From: Sphingomonas sp. IC081
Lineage (GTDB): Bacteria; Pseudomonadota; Alphaproteobacteria; Sphingomonadales; Sphingomonadaceae
Assembly: GCF_006874585.1 (NCBI RefSeq)
Contig: NZ_CP029761.1
Coordinates: forward strand, 3,622,001 to 3,686,000
DNA: 64,000 bases
Direction: 5' to 3'
Position 1 is the stretch's first letter, and each line of letters starts with the position of its first letter. A program made the translations under genes and the position numbers. This document shows positions 17,197-25,210 of the stretch, piece by piece. The notes under the pieces are model-generated. The model had not been told where the DNA came from. It searched no databases and was given only the letters and a program-made list of their open reading frames with translations.

Positions 17197-19392
17197 TCAG
17201 GCTATGGGGCCGAGATCCAGTCGATCGGACAATGCGAAAGTTCCCTTTTGCACCACATGGAATCGTTCATCCGGGGCCTGGGCGGCGAGCGCGGCATGGA
17301 TGTGCGGTGCGAGGTCGAGCGAGGCTTGGCCGGTCGTCCATTGGGCAAGGGGGGAACCGGGAGGTCCGAAGCTGACGATATAGCTCTCGGTTTCCTCGAT
17401 CAGCGGAACGTCGACGCCGTCGCGCCAGTCATGCAGTCCGCGCGCGCGCCGGGTCCATTCGAAGCGCCGGGTGCCATCGGCGAGGATACGCGTGCGGGCA
17501 TGGACGGGGGCGGGCGGGCGCAAGGTGAGACCGGACAGGGCCACGCCCGTTCCCACGCCTTGCGGATCGCCCAGGCCGATCGCCACGATCCGGCGCGTAC
17601 TGTTGCTGCCAAGCTTGGCCGGATCCAGCGATGTCAGGCGCGAGTCGACCAGGACGAACGTTTCGCCTGCCGCGTGTGTCGCAATTCCGTTCTCGGTCGC
17701 GCCGCGACCACGCAGCAATCCGGTTAAACGCCATGTCCCGCCGGAGAGGAGTGTCGCTTGCGCGAACTGGATAAGCTCCTCGCCGACAAGCGCCACGTTT
17801 GCGCCTTCGGCAAGCTGGCGTGCCGTAGCCGAGGCCAGCTGCATGCCATTGTCGGCCAATTGCACGATGATCTCCGAGCCCCGGTCGTAACGAAGCGGCG
17901 ATGCGGCGGCCACCAGGTTCGTGACACGCCCCATGACGCAGCGGGTTCGCCCGCTCGGCCCGAGCGGCAGCAGGGAACCGTCACCGCGGTCGGCATATAG
18001 CGCCGCGCCGTTCCAGTTGGCTTGGCCGGACGATACGGCCGCGAGGGGCCGTGCCGTAGCGGGCGAACCGGTCGCCGGATCATAGGGCAATTCGAAGGCG
18101 GCAATCAGGGTCGGGGCGGAAGGCAGGTCTTCCTGCTGGTGCGCCTGCCCAGGATCCGTGGGCAACGCCAGAGACCAGGCGCGTTCGGTCGGAGGCATGC
18201 GCTCGGCGGTGATTTCAATGCCGGTATCGCGCCATTCCCATTCGCGCACGCGCCATCGTCCCGGCATCTGGTCGAAACTGACGCAGGCTCCAGGCGCAAT
18301 GTCGCCATCGAGTTCCGCGGTGCGCCAGGTGACCGTGTCACGGCTCCAGTCGAGCCGGCCGGAAACACGTTCGACAAGCGCGCGCGCGCGGGATGCCTCG
18401 AGCGCGGCAGGAAGTTCGAGGGTGCGGGGCTGTCCCGGCGTTGCCCGGCCGGTCGCGTGCTGGACGCCGGGAAGATAATCGCGCGACACGTCATAGTAGC
18501 GCAGGCTCGACACCGGTTGCTCGGCGCGCGGCGCACGGCGCCGGGAGATGCCGGTGGCGGCGCTGAATTCGTCATCGCCCACAGCGCGCGTCGCTTCGCT
18601 GACGGTTTTGGGTGCGCTCTGATAGCGTTCGCGTGCAATGACGAGGCGCGTGCCGGCACAATCGATGTCGAGCGGATAGACGCAATCGAGCGTCGCCAGC
18701 GCATCTGCCAAGGCGCCGTCACTGGTGAAACCGGCCAGTTCGTCGAATGTCGTTTGCGTGTCGACCTGGTCGATGACCTCGCCGAGAATGTCGGCAAGGT
18801 CGAAGCCTGCGTCGGCGATGACCTCGAATGTCAGCGACGGAATGTGATTGTAGAATCCCGAGAGGTCGAGATCCTCGAAGACGACATAGGCAAGGTCGCG
18901 GTGGGCCGGGCACTGTCCGGCACCTTGTGCCGCAGCGAGCAGGGGGTCCAGTTCGCCGTCACCGGTTCCGCGGTGGATGCGCAGGGTACCGCCGGCCTTG
19001 AGATCGCCGGCTTCGCCGCGCAGCAGCTTGCCATCGGCCCAGATCCTGCCGAGGCCGAGAATCGGGCGGCTGGACGGGGCAACCGCGAAGCTGGCCGTAT
19101 AGCTGTAGGCCGTGACCGATGCGGCACCCTTGCCGCCGCCGGTGACTTCGCTGTGTTCGACCAGGTTGGCGGCCCAGATCATCTGTCCGCCGACACGCAT
19201 GCGGCCGAAATGGCGGGCGATCGGCTGGCCATAGCTGGACGTGGTGACGTCCAGTTCCTTGAGCCGCGCGCCCTGACGATTGGGGGAGCCGAACAGGGCG
19301 GCGTCGACCTGGCTGCCCACCAATGATCCCACGGCCCCTCCGACCGGACCGGCGACCATCGTGCCGACCGCGCTGAAAACGAGCGTTGCCAT
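17197..19392 (-). CDS. GTA g15-like baseplate hub / host-specificity protein
   Basis: Large tail-tip protein of 731 aa. The N-terminal part has a glycine/alanine-rich hydrophobic segment (FSAVGTMVAGPVGGAVGSLVG), then a region matching phage-tail hub domains (Phage-tail_3 type), including GQMIWAANLVEH and ELDGDIAPGACVSFD. RcGTA g15 is about 1300 aa with a TIM-barrel domain; this one is much shorter and appears to lack that domain. The Met at 19392 is 2 bp after the g14 stop. A longer frame from 19734 runs antiframe through g14 and is rejected. Confidence 0.88.
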   Translation of the reverse strand: MATLVFSAVGTMVAGPVGGAVGSLVGSQVDAALFGSPNRQGARLKELDVTTSSYGQPIARHFGRMRVGGQMIWAANLVEHSEVTGGGKGAASVTAYSYTASFAVAPSSRPILGLGRIWADGKLLRGEAGDLKAGGTLRIHRGTGDGELDPLLAAAQGAGQCPAHRDLAYVVFEDLDLSGFYNHIPSLTFEVIADAGFDLADILGEVIDQVDTQTTFDELAGFTSDGALADALATLDCVYPLDIDCAGTRLVIARERYQSAPKTVSEATRAVGDDEFSAATGISRRRAPRAEQPVSSLRYYDVSRDYLPGVQHATGRATPGQPRTLELPAALEASRARALVERVSGRLDWSRDTVTWRTAELDGDIAPGACVSFDQMPGRWRVREWEWRDTGIEITAERMPPTERAWSLALPTDPGQAHQQEDLPSAPTLIAAFELPYDPATGSPATARPLAAVSSGQANWNGAALYADRGDGSLLPLGPSGRTRCVMGRVTNLVAAASPLRYDRGSEIIVQLADNGMQLASATARQLAEGANVALVGEELIQFAQATLLSGGTWRLTGLLRGRGATENGIATHAAGETFVLVDSRLTSLDPAKLGSNSTRRIVAIGLGDPQGVGTGVALSGLTLRPPAPVHARTRILADGTRRFEWTRRARGLHDWRDGVDVPLIEETESYIVSFGPPGSPLAQWTTGQASLDLAPHIHAALAAQAPDERFHVVQKGTFALSDRLDLGPIA

Positions 19393-19393
19393 T

Positions 19394-19795
19394 TCAATTC
19401 CTCGGATTTTGCACGCGCCAATGGCCGATCCGGGGCCAGTGGTCGGGGCAGGGGCCTGCGACCACCCGGCGCAGGCCGGCGTGGGCGTGAACGATGAGGT
19501 TCCCCTTCGCGGCGATCGCGAAATGGAACTGGGCGGGGCCGGGGCGGAACAGCAGCACGTCTCCGGGGAGGACCTTGCCCCCGGCCGGTACCAGCCCCAG
19601 CGCCGATGCCAGGCGCTTGATCGCCTCCAGGTTTCCTCCGCGCAGGGCATAGCCGTTGGGGAAGGCGGCAGTCCTGCCGATGGCGAGAGCCAGCACGCCA
19701 ACACAGTCGAGCCCGCAGCGGGGATCGCGGCCATGCAGACGAAACGGCGTGCCTACGAGGGCCGACGCGGCGCGAGCTATCTCGTCACCGGTCAT
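19394..19795 (-). CDS. GTA g14-like NlpC/P60 cell-wall peptidase
   Basis: Protein of 133 aa with the NlpC/P60 papain-like fold. The catalytic Cys is C31 in CGLDCVGVLA and the His is H91 in AQFHFAIAA. In RcGTA the g14 product is a tail-associated peptidase that opens the recipient's peptidoglycan during DNA delivery. It overlaps the g13 stop by 4 bases and g15 starts right after it. Confidence 0.9.
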   Translation of the reverse strand: MTGDEIARAASALVGTPFRLHGRDPRCGLDCVGVLALAIGRTAAFPNGYALRGGNLEAIKRLASALGLVPAGGKVLPGDVLLFRPGPAQFHFAIAAKGNLIVHAHAGLRRVVAGPCPDHWPRIGHWRVQNPRN

Positions 19796-20616
19796 GAACC
19801 GGGAGTCGGATAGCGGGTCAGCAGATCGTTGCCGGGCAGGAATGGCTCGCCGCGAAAGTTCACGGCATTGCCGAAACGCGATGCGCAGGTCGCCAGCGTG
19901 TGGTCGCAGCCTTCACGGACAAGCGCCCGCGCACCCGCGGGGATCGGCGGGACGAGCGGCGTGTCGACTATCACGCCCTGGCCGGTGCTGGCGGCCTGGA
20001 TGCCCATGGTCATGCCTGCCATGGGCCCATCAAGCCAGCGCAGCGTTCCCCCGGCATGGCCGGTTGAATCGAAGGCACCACCGAACAGGACGGCATTGCT
20101 GTCCAGATCGACGTCCAGAACCTGCCGCTCGCGGGTGAAGGCGGCCGGGGAAAGGTTGCAGCCCGGTCCGCAGAACCGGGCGCGGCAGGTGGGGCTGGTG
20201 CGCGGCACCGGATCGCGCAGCAGTTCGGCCTTGCGCGAGACGAGTTCGGCGCCAAAGCGTCCATCCTCCTCGCGGACCGTGCCGATGGTTCCGGCGTAGA
20301 GGACGCTCGCCTCCAGGGTTTCCCAGTCGACGAGGCCGATATGCACGCCGGCGTCGTCGAAACGGCCCGCCGCAAGGTCATCGGCTGCAATGGCATCGTG
20401 GGTGAGCGTTCCCTGCACTTCGGCGCTGTCCGCCTCGAAGCCTGCCGATTTGCGGATCGAGGAGGGGACCATGCCGGGGGAGGCGTGGTGGCGGACACCG
20501 TCGAACCACAGGTCGACGTCGTGCGTGGTGAAACCCAGCGTCACGCCGTCGCTGCGCAAGATGCGCCAGAACGTCGCGACGGTTTCGAGCTCGGTGGCGA
20601 ACCAGGCGCGGGTCAT
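19792..20616 (-). CDS. GTA g13-like baseplate hub protein (DUF2163, Fe-S type)
   Basis: Protein of 274 aa of the DUF2163 / TIGR02218 family. Conserved cysteines are at 144, 149, 153 (TCRARFCGPGC) and 237, 244 (GCDHTLATC). In the published RcGTA structure the homologous hub protein binds an iron-sulfur cluster through such Cys, so the same is expected here. The ATG overlaps the upstream g12 stop by four bases (ATGA). Confidence 0.9.
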   Translation of the reverse strand: MTRAWFATELETVATFWRILRSDGVTLGFTTHDVDLWFDGVRHHASPGMVPSSIRKSAGFEADSAEVQGTLTHDAIAADDLAAGRFDDAGVHIGLVDWETLEASVLYAGTIGTVREEDGRFGAELVSRKAELLRDPVPRTSPTCRARFCGPGCNLSPAAFTRERQVLDVDLDSNAVLFGGAFDSTGHAGGTLRWLDGPMAGMTMGIQAASTGQGVIVDTPLVPPIPAGARALVREGCDHTLATCASRFGNAVNFRGEPFLPGNDLLTRYPTPGS

Positions 20617-21761
20617 GCGGCCTCCCGGATCTCGACGACGGGAACGCTGGGGGCCTCACCGGCCGCAAAGGCGGACCCGGCGATTTCGAGGCTGTCCTCG
20701 GCAAAGCGCACCGGCACGTCGAACTCGAAACCGGCGCTGATGCGGGCGCCGGCCGGGGGCGCCGTTTCGAACACGATCACGCCGAGCGGCAACAGCCTCC
20801 AGTTGCCGACCTGCACGGTGCCGTCGAGCGCAACGGTCAGGCTGGAGACATCGGGCCGGGTGATGCGGCGGACCTGCAGGGCCTCTTCGCTTCCATAATG
20901 CTTGATCAGCGCAAAGTCGGCGCGCAGGCCGTCGCCGATACCGAGCAGCTGATCGGCGGCGGCGGGCAGGCCGGTCATGCCATTGGAGCTGAAGTCGCTG
21001 GGATCGCGCAGGCGAAAACCGCGGGCCGGGCCCCGGCGTGCGCGGAAGAAGGCGATCAGTTCGCCCAGTTCCGCATCCGAGCGAACGCCGGGGCCGACAT
21101 CGAAGCGCAGGCGCGCATTCGACCAGAGGCTGTTACGACGCTCGAAACCGGAGGCGGTGACCGAGATCGTTGTCGAAAATTCGGGAATCACGGTGGCGTC
21201 GCGGCCCAGCGCGATCGGATAGAGCACATCGTCGAAGGCCTGCATCGGATCGGTTCCTGAACTGTCGGAGGGTGGCGGCGGCAGGCGGACAAAGCCGTCG
21301 CGGGCGATCTGGGGGAGCGCCCAGACCACGATTTCGTGGGGGGCGCGGGTGAGGGCTTCGTCGATACCGGCATCGATGCGCTGCCATTGGGCGGCCTCAT
21401 CGCCGCTCAGCACGAAGCCGGCGAGGTAGTCCTGCTGTTCCGGCGGATAGCCAAGCCGGGCATCGATGGTGGCATAGGCTTCCCGCCGCAAGGCATCGGC
21501 ACCGGCGGTGAGCCAGTCGTAGTCTTCCACCTGCAGCCGGTCGAAGGCCGGGGCTGCCCAGCCGACCGGCAGATTGGCGCGGTGCAGTTCGGGCATGGCC
21601 GGATCCAGCACGGTCGGCGTGAAGACCAGCGCCAGGGCTTCCACCGGGGAGGGCGCCACATCGGCGCGGATCGCGGCGACAAGGGCGGCGGTCGACTGGG
21701 CCAGCAGCGCGCCGGCGGCATCGAGAAGCGCGGTCTGGGCGGCATCGAGCGGCGCGCGCAT
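20613..21761 (-). CDS. 3' part of GTA g12 gene (DUF2460, distal tail protein), cut off by upstream TGA
   Basis: The C-terminal about 205 residues (AFDDVLYPIALGRD, GPGVRSDAELGELIAFFRARRG, GFRLRDPSDF) are a DUF2460 / TIGR02217 distal tail domain. The first Met of this open part is at 21761, but the same frame is open back to 21848, where it meets the TGA ending the upstream gene. The 29 codons before the Met (WWTFADGRICLYDEAARAAF...) look like real protein. So this and the next gene are most simply one gene of about 780 codons with an internal stop. Whether the DUF2460 domain is still made, from an internal start or by read-through, is unknown. Confidence 0.75.
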   Translation of the reverse strand: MRAPLDAAQTALLDAAGALLAQSTAALVAAIRADVAPSPVEALALVFTPTVLDPAMPELHRANLPVGWAAPAFDRLQVEDYDWLTAGADALRREAYATIDARLGYPPEQQDYLAGFVLSGDEAAQWQRIDAGIDEALTRAPHEIVVWALPQIARDGFVRLPPPPSDSSGTDPMQAFDDVLYPIALGRDATVIPEFSTTISVTASGFERRNSLWSNARLRFDVGPGVRSDAELGELIAFFRARRGPARGFRLRDPSDFSSNGMTGLPAAADQLLGIGDGLRADFALIKHYGSEEALQVRRITRPDVSSLTVALDGTVQVGNWRLLPLGVIVFETAPPAGARISAGFEFDVPVRFAEDSLEIAGSAFAAGEAPSVPVVEIREAA

Positions 21762-21848
21762 GTCGGTGATGGCGGGCGGGGAACCGCCGAACGCGGCGCG
21801 GGCCGCTTCGTCATAAAGGCAGATGCGGCCGTCGGCAAAAGTCCACCA

Positions 21849-22961
21849 TCAGGGTTCGCCGACCTGGAAGCGGACGGGGGCACCGGCTGCCACCATCAGC
21901 CCCGCCACCGCCTTGCCGACCGACTGGAGCCAGAGCATCGCCGGCGCGCAAGCGGGCGAAAGCAGGGTGGAGGGCGGATCCCAGCCGGTCAGCGCGGCAT
22001 GGCCGTCGAGGTCGCGCTGTTTCCAGCCGGCGGGGGCATGCTGGTCGAGCACTTCGTAGGACAGCGAGGCAATCGGGCTGAGGCCCCGGGCGACGCATTC
22101 GGTAAAGAAGGTCTTGTGCCAGGCGCGGGTCGGGGTGTTCAGCGGATCGCTGCCGGTGCCGACACGATAGCCGCTCTCGCCATGGGTGAGCCGGAAATGG
22201 TGGCTCATGCCGAGGTAATGGACGATCGAGCCGCGATAGCCGAGCTGGACGGCGTTGCGGATCAGCCGTCTTGGGCATTGCACGCCCTGATCGTCGAAAC
22301 CGGTGGCGATGGCGAGGCCGTGCGGCGGCACGATCACGTCGCCGATCTCCAGCATGGCGCGGGCACCGTCGGCGCGGATTTCGCTCAGTTCGATCCAGCC
22401 TTCGGCTTCGGCGGCGAGCGGCTCGGTGCTGGTGCCGTCGTAGCCGGGCGGGGCGAACGAGATGAACAGGCGCTCGATCGCGCGCGGCCAGACCGGATCG
22501 GCTTCGGCCGGAAGCATGAAGCCGCCGTCGAGGTCGGAGAATCGCAAGGTCACCACGGCATCCTCGCCGGTGCCCTCGGCATAGTTCCAGAGGCGCACGT
22601 ACCAGGTGCGCGCGGTGCCGGTCTCGTCGCGGCCCTCGATGGTCAGGGTCGGGCCGTTGACCGCATCGAGCGGCACCACGCCTGCCGAGCGCCAGCGGAA
22701 ACGCAGCGCGGTATGGGCATAGTCGCGGTCGGTGCGGTAGGCGAGCAGGGGGTGGTCGAAGCGGTCCTCGCTTTCCCAGATCAGCCCGCCAAGGTCGGCC
22801 TTGCGCAGGAAGGCGGCATCGACGCGCAGGCTGTCTGCGGACGTCGAGACCAGCGCGGCCATCATCGGGCGGGGGAAGTTGACCGTCCAGAAACGCGGAT
22901 CGAAACGCTGGATCCAGTCGCTGGCCTGCCCTTCGCGCCTGTTCGCGAGCCAGAATGCCAT
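21849..22961 (-). CDS. 5' part of GTA g12 gene (N-terminal domain), ends at in-frame TGA
   Basis: An ORF of 370 codons starting MAFWLANRREGQ, with segments DPRFWTVNFPRPMMAA, YRGSIVHYLGMSHHF and LLSPACAPAMLWLQ. It looks like a barrel-type domain, which from memory precedes DUF2460 in sphingomonad GTA proteins. It ends ...VRFQVGEP-TGA-WWTFADG in the same frame as the downstream ORF. From memory, relatives have an unbroken GEPWWW-like motif here, so a TGG to TGA change is the likely cause. It starts 17 bp after the tape-measure stop. Confidence 0.75.
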   Translation of the reverse strand: MAFWLANRREGQASDWIQRFDPRFWTVNFPRPMMAALVSTSADSLRVDAAFLRKADLGGLIWESEDRFDHPLLAYRTDRDYAHTALRFRWRSAGVVPLDAVNGPTLTIEGRDETGTARTWYVRLWNYAEGTGEDAVVTLRFSDLDGGFMLPAEADPVWPRAIERLFISFAPPGYDGTSTEPLAAEAEGWIELSEIRADGARAMLEIGDVIVPPHGLAIATGFDDQGVQCPRRLIRNAVQLGYRGSIVHYLGMSHHFRLTHGESGYRVGTGSDPLNTPTRAWHKTFFTECVARGLSPIASLSYEVLDQHAPAGWKQRDLDGHAALTGWDPPSTLLSPACAPAMLWLQSVGKAVAGLMVAAGAPVRFQVGEP

Positions 22962-22978
22962 GGGAATTCTCCGGTATG

Positions 22979-23560
22979 TCAGCGGGTGGAAAGCGCGCGG
23001 CGCACGGTGCTGGCGACCTGGCGCGAGGAGCGCTGCAGCGACTGCGGAACGCTGCTGCCGCGCGGGCTGGAAAGGTGGATCGAGACCTTGACGTCGCGCC
23101 CTCCCCCGCTGACGCCGCCGGGATTGCCGGTCTCGATCCGACCCGCCGACGTCGGCACGAACATTTCCGGTCCGCGTTCGCCGACGATATAGCCTCGTCC
23201 CGGAGAGACATTGCCGCCGGTCGCGCGGCCCGGCAGGCCGAGCAGGCCCGCGAACAGACCGGACAGGCTCGCGGTGCTGCTGCCGGGCGAGGAGGAGCCG
23301 CCCGGCGAGGAGAACAGGCCCTGCACCGACTGCGCGGCGATGTCGGACAGCGTGCCGAGGGCCACGCGCTTGAGATCGTCGAAGCCGAGACTACCGCGCT
23401 GGATGGCGCCGGTCAGCCCTTTTTCCAGGGCCTGTCCGGCCTGGGTGAATCCGGAGACGAGGTTGCTATCGACGCTGGAACGCATCCGGGCGATGTCGCG
23501 CGTGAAGCCATCGGTGCTGGCGCGCACGTCCACCAGCAGGCTGTCGATTTCATCGCTCAT
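22979..23560 (-). CDS. GTA g11-like short tail tape measure protein
   Basis: Protein of 193 aa, as short as the RcGTA g11 product and consistent with the GTA's very short tail. It starts MSDEIDSLLVDVRAST with a helical N-terminus, then a Ser/Pro/Gly-rich low-complexity stretch (about 85-95), then GRGYIVGERGPEMFVPTSAGRI, a segment widespread at the C-termini of tape-measure proteins. It overlaps the preceding chaperone gene. Confidence 0.85.
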   Translation of the reverse strand: MSDEIDSLLVDVRASTDGFTRDIARMRSSVDSNLVSGFTQAGQALEKGLTGAIQRGSLGFDDLKRVALGTLSDIAAQSVQGLFSSPGGSSSPGSSTASLSGLFAGLLGLPGRATGGNVSPGRGYIVGERGPEMFVPTSAGRIETGNPGGVSGGGRDVKVSIHLSSPRGSSVPQSLQRSSRQVASTVRRALSTR

Positions 23561-23750
23561 GGTCGTTTTCCATCAGTTTCTGGAGGGTCTCGCGGTCGAT
23601 TCCGGGGGCGTCGGTGACGGCGGGCAGGCCAAGGGCGGCGGCGAGTTCGGCGGGGGTGGCTTCCCAGAACTCGCCGGGGCGCCAGCCGAGCGTGCGCGCG
23701 GCGAGACCGCAAAGGGCAAGGGCTGCCGAAGCGAACCGCTCCCCGCTCAT
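23550..23750 (-). CDS. GTA tail assembly chaperone (g10.1-like)
   Basis: Protein of 66 aa (MSGERFASAALALCGLA, then RPGEFWEATPAELAAALG). The RPGEFW...TP.E motif is the hallmark of the small phage tail assembly chaperone family (DUF2376 type) that follows g10. It overlaps g10 by four bases and g11 by 11 bases, and it is too short for ordinary gene callers' thresholds but clearly real. Confidence 0.86.
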   Translation of the reverse strand: MSGERFASAALALCGLAARTLGWRPGEFWEATPAELAAALGLPAVTDAPGIDRETLQKLMENDHER

Positions 23751-24100
23751 CCTGCGCCCTTGAGAATCTGGCCGAGCAAAGTGCGCAGCGGCGCGGCGCA
23801 GGCGGCAAGGCCGGCGGCGAGGACGGCTTCGCCTACCGCCTCTCGCGGCGGCCGGCCCTGTGCATCGAGGCAGTGCCAGAACAGTGCCGCCAACTCCGAA
23901 AGGCGCAGCTGCCCCGCCCCGGCCCGCTCGACGAGGGCGAAAAGCGGGCCGAGTTCCTCTTCGGCGGCCACCAGCGCGGTGAAGGTCGGTCGCAGCCGGT
24001 GGGAGGCATCGCCGATGGCGAGCATGGCCTCGCCGCGCAGGCCATTGGCCGGAGACGCGGCCCCCGTCATCCCGAGTTCCGTCATCCCGAGTTCCGTCAT
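23747..24100 (-). CDS. GTA g10-like tail chaperone protein
   Basis: Protein of 117 aa matching the GTA-family small protein placed before the tape measure (RGEAMLAIGDASHRLRPTFTALVAAEEELG). It probably helps load the tube protein onto the tape measure, as do lambda G/T-type proteins; this is inference. The start is odd: three in-frame ATGs five codons apart (MTELG MTELG MTGA), made by a 15-bp tandem duplication. The first overlaps the g9 stop (ATGA); any of the three could be used. Confidence 0.85.
   Translation of the reverse strand: MTELGMTELGMTGAASPANGLRGEAMLAIGDASHRLRPTFTALVAAEEELGPLFALVERAGAGQLRLSELAALFWHCLDAQGRPPREAVGEAVLAAGLAACAAPLRTLLGQILKGAG
24066..24100 (-). repeat. 15-bp tandem duplication at the g10 start codon
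   Basis: Two full copies plus 5 bases of a 15-bp unit (GTCATCCCGAGTTCC on the plus strand). Each copy carries an ATG for g10 in frame on the minus strand, so the gene keeps its frame with three possible starts. Confidence 0.9.
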
Positions 24101-24504
24101 GCCGATGCGACCGTGCCGGAGCTTTCGAGCTGGATCGTGTAATTGCGCTCGCCATTGAAGTCGCCGGCGTAGTCCAGCCGCTGGACGAGGAACTTGCCGC
24201 GCAGCTTGTCGCCGTCCTCGAAGCTCAGTTCGTAGTCGGCAAGCGTGCCCGCCATGGCATTGGTGCGGATGCGGGCTTCGGCGGCGCTGCCGAGGAAAAT
24301 TCCCGCCGCGCTGACCGAAACCGAACGCACGCCCGCGCCCGACAGCAGTTCGCGCCAGCCGCCGCTGTCCTTGCTGGTGATGACGACAGTATCGCTGGTG
24401 ACCGACATCTGCGTGGTACGCAGACCGGCGACGGTCTGATAGACGGCGGGCGTTGCGCCGTCGGAGATCTTGAGAAGGAAGGCGCTGCCTTTCTGGGCGG
24501 GCAT
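24097..24504 (-). CDS. GTA major tail protein (g9-like, TP901-1 family)
   Basis: Tail tube subunit of 135 aa. Family segments are GSAFLLKISDG, the TTQMSVTSDTVVITSKDSGGWRELL core (cited here only as VVITSKDSGGWRELL) and the C-terminal DYAGDFNGERNYTIQLES. The ATG at 24504 gives the standard MPAQKGS start. An inverted-repeat element sits between the g8 stop upstream and this gene. Confidence 0.9.
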   Translation of the reverse strand: MPAQKGSAFLLKISDGATPAVYQTVAGLRTTQMSVTSDTVVITSKDSGGWRELLSGAGVRSVSVSAAGIFLGSAAEARIRTNAMAGTLADYELSFEDGDKLRGKFLVQRLDYAGDFNGERNYTIQLESSGTVASA

Positions 24505-24540
24505 GGAATGTCTCCTGTGATCGGGGCTGGATCGGTGAGG

Positions 24541-24609
24541 CTTCGACAGGCTCAGCCTGAGCGGGAGGAGAGCAGGCACCCAACTGCGCTCATCCTGAGC
24601 TTGTCGAAG
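24541..24609. repeat. Palindromic dispersed-type repeat between g8 and g9
   Basis: Two 23-bp arms (24541-24563 and 24587-24609) pair at 20 of 23 positions around a 23-base spacer. The arms contain CTTCGACAGGCTCAG / CTGAGCTTGTCGAAG, a sequence type I recognise as a common dispersed palindrome in Proteobacteria. It lies in the only sizeable gap between GTA tail genes and could act as a processing or stabilising hairpin. Confidence 0.85.
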
Positions 24610-24622
24610 GATTGCCTGAGGG

Positions 24623-25012
24623 TCAGGCCGCCATGAGGCGGAAGCGGTATTCGAGCAGGATCGCGCGGCGGCTTTCGCCGCGCTGCTCGGCGCGGGCGCG
24701 CAGGAACTGGGCGGTGACGATCTGGAACGCGGGCTGCGTGCGCGGCAGGCTCTCGACCCGCGCTTCGATTCCACGGACGAGGGTTCCCGCGGCATCGGGG
24801 GCATCGCCCCGGCAATGGAGCTCCAGCGCCACCCGGATCTCGCGGCCGGGAGCGGTCTTGCAGCTCCAGTCGGCACTCGCGCTCGAAGCGATGGCGAGCC
24901 AGGGCAGGCTGGTGCGCGCGGGGGCTTCCTCGGCCACCGCGTTGAGTTCGGCGGCCAGCACGGGATCGGCGGCAAGCCAGTCGATCAGCGCGGCGCGAAG
25001 GGCGATTTCCAT
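24623..25012 (-). CDS. GTA tail terminator protein (g8-like, DUF3168)
   Basis: Protein of 129 aa of the DUF3168 tail-terminator family: it starts with the helix MEIALRAALIDWLAADPVLA and has the typical late strand ARAEQRGESRRAILLEYRFRL (cited as RRAILLEYRFRLMAA). It caps the tail tube where it meets the head in RcGTA. It begins 4 bp after the small gene upstream. Confidence 0.86.
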   Translation of the reverse strand: MEIALRAALIDWLAADPVLAAELNAVAEEAPARTSLPWLAIASSASADWSCKTAPGREIRVALELHCRGDAPDAAGTLVRGIEARVESLPRTQPAFQIVTAQFLRARAEQRGESRRAILLEYRFRLMAA

Positions 25013-25015
25013 GGA

Positions 25016-25210
25016 CTATCCTTTCGCGAAAAGCGGCCAGAGGAGATCCGCGCGGCGCCACCGGCTTTTGTCCCCGCGCGCGGCGAGGGCCTGCGTTTCG
25101 GCGTTGGCGGCGGTAACGGCAGTCGCGATGGCGGCGGCGCGGGCGGTGAGGCGCCGGGCAAGGGCGTCGAAGGCCTTGTCCACCCGGGTCTCGATCAGGC
25201 CGCTGCTCAT
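25016..25210 (-). CDS. Small helical protein in the g7 position of the GTA
   Basis: Protein of 64 aa (MSSGLIETRVDKAFDALARR..., ending RRADLLWPLFAKG), predicted as one long helix with Ala-rich heptads. It overlaps the connector gene's stop by four bases (ATGA), which supports its reality. It occupies the place of RcGTA g7 (head closure/stopper, about 110 aa) but is shorter and I see no similarity. It may be a replacement or an unrelated accessory; function unknown. Confidence 0.7.
   Translation of the reverse strand: MSSGLIETRVDKAFDALARRLTARAAAIATAVTAANAETQALAARGDKSRWRRADLLWPLFAKG

Noticed and set aside
21336..23192. 618-codon plus-strand ORF opposite GTA g12/g11
   Set aside because: Antisense shadow of high-GC coding DNA; Gly/Arg/Ala-rich with no domain and no ribosome site.
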